From an uncultured Lachnospiraceae bacterium (GTDB lineage Bacteria; Bacillota; Clostridia; Lachnospirales; Lachnospiraceae): 18,010 bases of DNA. A program made the position numbers and the translations under genes. Below, piece by piece: positions 14,404 to 18,010 of this stretch. The stretch is from positions 1-18,010 of the forward strand of contig CAKSBI010000040.1 of assembly GCA_934437985.1 (NCBI GenBank). Direction: 5' to 3'. Positions within the stretch are counted from its first letter, which is position 1. The number at the start of each line of letters is the position of its first letter. The notes under the pieces were generated by a model that did not search any database, was not told the origin of the DNA, and was given only the letters and a program-made list of their open reading frames with translations.

Positions 14404-14859
14404 GCAAGAGCAAAATATCAGGTATTAGTCATTCCATATCATATTGAAAACGGCAATGTAAAATATTGCATATTTAAAAGAAATGATATGAAAGTATGGC
14501 AATTTATAGCAGGTGGTGGAGAAGCTGAGGATGAAACTATAATAATATCTGCAAAACGAGAGGCATATGAAGAAGCAAACATAGGTATGGATTGTAAATA
14601 TTCTGTACTTGATACACAAAATAGCATACCAACATACTGTTTTAAAGAAGCAAGAAAAATATGGGGTGAAAATTGTTTAGTTATTCCTGAATATACATTT
14701 GCTGCTAGGATGGATACAACAATTTTGGAATTGTCTCAAGAGCATACAAAATATGAATGGGTTGATTATAAAACTGCATTAAAAAGACTTAGATATGATA
14801 GTAATAAAACTGCGTTATGGGAATTAGATAGTAAAATTAAATTAGGAACATTAAATTAA
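14401..14859 (+). CDS. NUDIX hydrolase (NudB-like), TTG start
   Basis: The 152-residue protein is a single NUDIX domain, which cleaves nucleoside diphosphate-linked compounds using divalent metal. The opening Ala-Arg-Ala-Lys-Tyr-Gln-Val-Leu-Val-Ile-Pro-Tyr resembles the dATP pyrophosphohydrolase (NudB) branch. The NUDIX box spans 39-61: Gly39, Glu45, Arg53-Glu54, Glu57-Glu58 are in place, so the metal ligands are kept, but the usual Gly at position 60 is Asn. The start is TTG: AGGGGGGTGA (14384-14393) lies 7 nt before it and no ATG or GTG fits. It is the first gene after the candidate promoter, and the next gene starts 126 bp on. The A+T-rich codons (AAA, ATA, GAA) differ from those of ppdK. 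Substrate is unknown; similarity to NudB suggests a nucleotide, without proof. Confidence 0.85.
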   Translation: MARAKYQVLVIPYHIENGNVKYCIFKRNDMKVWQFIAGGGEAEDETIIISAKREAYEEANIGMDCKYSVLDTQNSIPTYCFKEARKIWGENCLVIPEYTFAARMDTTILELSQEHTKYEWVDYKTALKRLRYDSNKTALWELDSKIKLGTLN

Positions 14860-14985
14860 GAATATTCATATTATGATTTACATACAACAAAATTGTAGTG
14901 TGTTATAGTTATAAGATTGTCATAAGCTCTAGATTTTGAAATATAGGCTGAAAATTAGGGCTATTAGCAAATGAGGTAAAAAAGA

Positions 14986-15738
14986 ATGAACAAGTATTTA
15001 GAAAATTTAAACAGAATAGAGTTTGTTGTAACAATGGCATGCACAGGAAGATGCATACATTGTTCAGAGGGAGAACATAAATCAAGTGGAAAACACATAG
15101 ATGGAGACATAGCAGTGCAAGCAGTTATTGATATATGTAATAACTATGATATTAAATCTTTAATGACTTTTGGAGGAGAACCTTTGATATATCCGGAAGT
15201 GGTTTGCAACATTCATAAAACTGCTAAAGAAATGAACATAAAGGATAGGGCAATAATCACTAACGGATTTTTTTCTAAAGACAAAGAAAGAGTAAGAGAA
15301 GTGGCGCAAATGTTGTCATATAGTGGAGTTCAAATAGTGTTATTATCTGTTGATTCATTTCATCAAGAGACTATACCACTTGATATAGTGAAATATTTTG
15401 CAATGTGCATAAAAGAGAGTGGTGTAGAAATTAAATTAAATCCTGCTTGGCTTGTGAGCAAAGAAGATGATAATGAATATAACAAAAAGACAAAGAAAAT
15501 TATTTCTGAATTTGAGGATTTAAATATTCCACAGGCAAAAGGAAATGTTATTTTTCCAAATGGAAATGCAGTGAAATATCTAAGTGATTACTTCGATAAG
15601 AACAAGGAATATATAAATCCATATGAGGAGAATCCAATAGATGTTAGAACAATTAGTTTTTCAGAAAATGGGGATGTGTTGAATGGGAATATTTATGAAA
15701 AATCAATTATGGAGATAATTGAGGAATACAAAGTTTAG
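14986..15738 (+). CDS. Radical SAM protein, single [4Fe-4S] cluster
   Basis: The 250-residue protein is a radical S-adenosylmethionine enzyme. The cluster motif is Cys19-x3-Cys23-x2-Cys26 in Met-Ala-Cys-Thr-Gly-Arg-Cys-Ile-His-Cys. The SAM-binding Gly-Gly-Glu-Pro is at 63-66, the Ile-Thr-Asn-Gly strand at 91-94, and Ser-Val-Asp-Ser at 121-124. The C-terminus (222-248) has the shape of a SPASM/twitch end, Ser-Glu-Asn-Gly-Asp-Val-Leu-x-Gly-Asn-Ile-Tyr-Glu-Lys-Ser-Ile, but the cysteines that would bind an auxiliary cluster are absent; the only others are Cys51, Cys74 and Cys141. The protein is short for peptide-modifying enzymes. A GAGGT ribosome binding site lies 8 nt before the ATG. No obvious precursor peptide is adjacent, and the substrate is unknown. 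It sits between a NUDIX hydrolase and an acetyltransferase in the same orientation. Confidence 0.88.
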   Translation: MNKYLENLNRIEFVVTMACTGRCIHCSEGEHKSSGKHIDGDIAVQAVIDICNNYDIKSLMTFGGEPLIYPEVVCNIHKTAKEMNIKDRAIITNGFFSKDKERVREVAQMLSYSGVQIVLLSVDSFHQETIPLDIVKYFAMCIKESGVEIKLNPAWLVSKEDDNEYNKKTKKIISEFEDLNIPQAKGNVIFPNGNAVKYLSDYFDKNKEYINPYEENPIDVRTISFSENGDVLNGNIYEKSIMEIIEEYKV

Positions 15739-15749
15739 AATAAAGATAC

Positions 15750-15768
15750 ATTTCTTTTTTAAAGAAAT
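15750..15768 (+). terminator. Weak hairpin between radical SAM and GNAT genes
   Basis: ATTTCTTT and AAAGAAAT pair across a 3-nt TTT loop. The stem is A-T rich and followed by AG rather than a T-run, so it is at most an attenuator or an RNA-stability element, not a clear terminator. Confidence 0.25.
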
Positions 15769-15802
15769 AGTAAAACAGATTTAGAATTTATGAGGTGTGG
15801 CA

Positions 15803-16285
15803 ATGATAAGAAAAGTAAGAGGTGAAGAAATACCAGTATGTGTGGAAATTATTAAAAAAAGTTTTTTGACAGTTGCAGATGAATATGGTTTTACGGAGGA
15901 AAATGCTCCTAGGTTTACAGCTTTTGCAACTACGCAAGATAGATTGTATTGGCATATGGATGGAGAGCATAGGCCAATGTATGTGTTTGAAGAAGATGGT
16001 GTTTTATGTGGATATTATTCACTTTTGTTACAAGGAAATGGAGAATGTGAACTTAATAATCTTGCAGTATTGCCAGAGTATAGACATAAGGGCATTGGAA
16101 GACAATTATTAGCTCATTCCTTTAATATAGCAAAAGAATTAGGCTGTAAAATTGTTAATATAGGTATTGTAGAAGAAAACAGAGTTCTTCGTAAATGGTA
16201 TGAGTTGAATGGAGCAATACATATTGGGACAAAGAAATATGATTTTTTCCCATTTACATGTGGATATATGAAAAAGGAATTGTAG
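15803..16285 (+). CDS. GNAT-family N-acetyltransferase
   Basis: The 160-residue protein has the GNAT fold that transfers an acetyl group from acetyl-CoA to an amine. Visible elements are the opening strand Met-Ile-Arg-Lys-Val-Arg, the central strands Glu-Leu-Asn-Asn-Leu-Ala-Val, and the acetyl-CoA loop Pro-Glu-Tyr-Arg-His-Lys-Gly-Ile-Gly-Arg-Gln-Leu-Leu (motif A, Arg/Gln-x-x-Gly-x-Gly). Asn-Ile-Gly-Ile-Val-Glu-Glu-Asn-x-x-x-x-x-x-Trp-Tyr-x-x-x-Gly forms motif B. A GTG at 15797 is in frame, but it is itself part of the GAGGTG ribosome binding site, so ATG 15803 (5-nt spacer) is the start. The next gene begins 38 bp downstream. Targets of this branch range from small molecules and antibiotics to peptides and cannot be inferred here. 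Confidence 0.88.
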   Translation: MIRKVRGEEIPVCVEIIKKSFLTVADEYGFTEENAPRFTAFATTQDRLYWHMDGEHRPMYVFEEDGVLCGYYSLLLQGNGECELNNLAVLPEYRHKGIGRQLLAHSFNIAKELGCKIVNIGIVEENRVLRKWYELNGAIHIGTKKYDFFPFTCGYMKKEL

Positions 16286-16323
16286 AGAAATTTAGTATCA
16301 GGAGGCGAAAAAGGAGAGAAGCG

Positions 16324-16836
16324 ATGGATGAATGGTTAAAAACAAGAGACTTACCCTTACATTTTATATCTGTTGCAGGATTAGTATATAAAGGCGATGA
16401 AGTTTTATTGATTAAATCAAAACGTAGAGGATGGGAAATCCCTGGCGGAGTGGTAGAACAGGGAGAGGATATAATAAGTGGCTTAAAAAGAGAAATATTT
16501 GAGGAAAGTGGCATTGTTGTCGAGCCGGAAAAGTTTGTTGGTCTATATCAGAGATTGAATACTAAAGATGGATATGGTCCCCTTGAAGGAATGATTTTAC
16601 CTCCTGTTGTGAATTTGACATTTATTTGTAAATATATAGATGGAAATGAAAATGTATCAGATGAAAGTATTGAAGTAGGATGGTTTACTCCAAACATTGC
16701 AAAAGAAAAAATTACTGTTCCTGATATAAAGAAAAGAGTTTGTGATATGTTGGAATTTGATGGTAAGCAACATTTTAGTACTTTTGAAAATAAAGACAGT
16801 AAAATAAAATTTATTAGCGATATGCTTGTTAAATAA
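16324..16836 (+). CDS. NUDIX hydrolase
   Basis: The 170-residue protein has a canonical NUDIX box: Gly42-x5-Glu48-x7-Arg56-Glu57-Ile-x-Glu60-Glu61-x-Gly63-Ile64. Before it, Gly-Trp-Glu-Ile-Pro-Gly-Gly (36-42) is the standard approach strand. It should be a metal-dependent hydrolase of a nucleoside diphosphate or related phosphoanhydride. An upstream ATG at 16258 is in frame but overlaps the acetyltransferase end; AAAGGAGA ahead of ATG 16324 decides the shorter start. An extension of about 55 residues after the core, including an acidic/Lys-rich end, is longer than in minimal NUDIX enzymes. The box and flanks are unlike those of the first NUDIX gene here, so the two are not recent duplicates. 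It ends 25 bp before the next gene, consistent with co-transcription. Confidence 0.87.
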   Translation: MDEWLKTRDLPLHFISVAGLVYKGDEVLLIKSKRRGWEIPGGVVEQGEDIISGLKREIFEESGIVVEPEKFVGLYQRLNTKDGYGPLEGMILPPVVNLTFICKYIDGNENVSDESIEVGWFTPNIAKEKITVPDIKKRVCDMLEFDGKQHFSTFENKDSKIKFISDMLVK

Positions 16837-16861
16837 TTATACATAACACGGAGTAAAAAAA

Positions 16862-17896
16862 ATGAAACAAATAATTATAATCGGATGTCCGGGAAGCGGG
16901 AAAACTTATTTTGCAAAACAGTTGTCAGAAATTTTGCAAATAGAACTTTTTCATATGGATAATATATATTGGAAGAAAGATAAAACGCATATTAGTAGGG
17001 GAGAATTGATTAGCGCGATAGATCGAATAATAAGTCAATCAGAATGGATTCTTGATGGAAATTATATATCAACTATTGAGCAAAGAATAAGAGGTGCAGA
17101 CACAATTTTTTTATTTGATTATACAACGAAAGATTGTTTAGAAGGAGTTAAATCAAGAATTGGTGTAAAGCGTGATGATATTCCGTGGATAGAAACAAAA
17201 TTGGATCCTGATTTTCAAAAATGGATTATGGATTTTAGAAAAGATACATTGCCTCAAATAGAAAAAATATTAGAACGATACAAATATAAAAAGATAATTA
17301 GATTTGCTTGTAGAAAAGATAAGGAAAAATACTTGATGAAATTGAAAAAGAATGTAAATAAGAATATTACAATTCATACCACGGAGCTTAATATAGAGTT
17401 GCAGGATGACCAATGGCAAATGGAATATATTGATCATAACAGAAATATTGCCAGAGCAATAGTGTATGATGAGGATGGAAATTTTTATTTTGTAAGAGCT
17501 GAAAGAAATGATGATTTCGGACAGGCAACAATTATAGAAACAGCAGGTGGGGGTGTTGAAGAAGGTGAAGAATTGCAGGATGCAATAAAAAGAGAACTTA
17601 AAGAAGAATTGGGTGTAAAAGTAGATGTAATCTGCAAAATCGGAGTTGTAAGTGATTATTATAATCTGATTCATAGACATAATATTAATAACTATTTTTT
17701 GTGCAAAGTTGAATTCTTTGGTGAAAAAGAACTGACAGAAGATGAAAGAAATAATTTTCACTTATCAACATTGAAATTATCTTATGAAGAAGCTATTAGA
17801 GAGTATGAATATAGGTCAAATACAAGATTAGGGAAACTTATAGCCAATAGAGAATTGCCGGTGTTGCATCGTGCAAAAGAAATAATTGATATTTAG
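16862..17896 (+). CDS. Two-domain protein: P-loop (adenylate kinase-like) kinase fused to NUDIX hydrolase
   Basis: One continuous frame of 344 residues joins two complete domains. Residues 1-165 form a P-loop kinase of the adenylate kinase-related / FlaR 'topology modulation' type: Walker A Gly8-Cys-Pro-Gly-Ser-Gly-Lys14-Thr15, His-Met-Asp-Asn-Ile-Tyr-Trp (31-37, the usual substrate-site Asp), Asp-Gly-Asn-Tyr (65-68) and a hydrophobic Walker B-like strand with Asp86. Residues about 183-344 form a NUDIX domain with a canonical box: Gly230, Glu236, Arg244-Glu245, Glu248-Glu249, Gly251. The two catalytic sets both look intact, so the protein could phosphorylate one intermediate and hydrolyse another, or recycle the product of its partner (inference). 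CGGAG precedes the ATG by 8 nt. It is the last gene of the run. No stop or low-complexity break occurs at the junction (about 165-183), which argues for a real fusion rather than readthrough. Confidence 0.85.
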   Translation: MKQIIIIGCPGSGKTYFAKQLSEILQIELFHMDNIYWKKDKTHISRGELISAIDRIISQSEWILDGNYISTIEQRIRGADTIFLFDYTTKDCLEGVKSRIGVKRDDIPWIETKLDPDFQKWIMDFRKDTLPQIEKILERYKYKKIIRFACRKDKEKYLMKLKKNVNKNITIHTTELNIELQDDQWQMEYIDHNRNIARAIVYDEDGNFYFVRAERNDDFGQATIIETAGGGVEEGEELQDAIKRELKEELGVKVDVICKIGVVSDYYNLIHRHNINNYFLCKVEFFGEKELTEDERNNFHLSTLKLSYEEAIREYEYRSNTRLGKLIANRELPVLHRAKEIIDI

Positions 17897-17975
17897 ACAA
17901 GAATTACTAAATTAAGATTTATGGAGAAGACTTTTAGGGAAACGCTGATTAATTCATGCATTTTCTTATGATTTT

Positions 17976-18008
17976 TGATATAATATAGGTATCATCAACT
18001 GAAAGGAC
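17976..18008 (+). promoter_or_regulatory. Extended -10 promoter and ribosome binding site of the next gene (off window)
   Basis: TGA-TATAAT (17976-17984) is a perfect extended -10. AAAGGA (18002-18007) would serve a start codon beyond the window. The upstream GGGAAACGCTGATTAA may be the terminus of an insertion sequence, since transposase genes often start this close to such an end; that is only a guess. Confidence 0.5.
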
Positions 18009-18010
18009 AT

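Noticed and set aside
16258..16323. Earlier ATG giving a longer second NUDIX protein
   Set aside because: It overlaps the acetyltransferase 3' end, lacks its own ribosome binding site, and adds only a basic non-conserved stretch; the start at 16324 has AAAGGAGA in front.
1..18010. CRISPR arrays, tRNA or rRNA genes
   Set aside because: No regularly spaced repeat with unique spacers, no cloverleaf-like segment and no conserved rRNA stretch was seen by eye on either strand.

Overview
The window looks like a chromosomal segment of a Firmicute, most probably a Lachnospiraceae-type clostridium. The signs are strong Gram-positive ribosome binding sites, sigma-A-like promoters, a clostridial-type pyruvate phosphate dikinase, a YjfB-type small motility protein, and a subtilase with a lysine-rich C-terminal domain typical of that family. 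The genus cannot be fixed from the sequence. No rRNA, tRNA, CRISPR array or complete insertion sequence was seen.

Region 1 (1-4730). The 3' end of a PD-(D/E)XK nuclease-domain protein converges on a pyridoxal/pyridoxamine kinase gene (minus strand). Divergent from the kinase is a membrane GGDEF diguanylate cyclase (GTG start favoured), followed by a large secreted S8 subtilase. An 18-bp perfect hairpin closes this region and probably terminates transcription from both sides.

Region 2 (4770-8680, minus strand). A polyphosphate operon: a Ppx/GppA exopolyphosphatase with a C-terminal HD domain, overlapping by 8 nt with ppk1 (polyphosphate kinase), and then a small YjfB-family protein. It diverges from queA across a 329-bp regulatory space that carries two copies of a 30-bp repeat and a good queA promoter.

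Region 3 (9006-13822, plus strand). queA (queuosine synthesis) and a DagK/YegS-type lipid kinase form a two-gene unit ending at a terminator. ppdK (pyruvate phosphate dikinase) follows. Behind ppdK lies an open C-terminal coding remnant with unusual codon use, then a strong intrinsic terminator at 13974-14007.

Region 4 (about 14010-17896, plus strand). The base composition becomes clearly richer in A+T. A roughly 390-bp non-coding stretch with palindromes leads into five same-strand genes: a NUDIX hydrolase with a TTG start, a radical SAM protein without auxiliary-cluster cysteines, a GNAT acetyltransferase, a second NUDIX hydrolase, and a P-loop kinase fused to a third NUDIX domain. This is the accessory part of the window and the best candidate for an uncharacterised nucleotide- or small-molecule-modifying cluster; no function can be read directly from it. 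The last about 80 bp hold an extended -10 promoter and a ribosome binding site for a gene just beyond the window.
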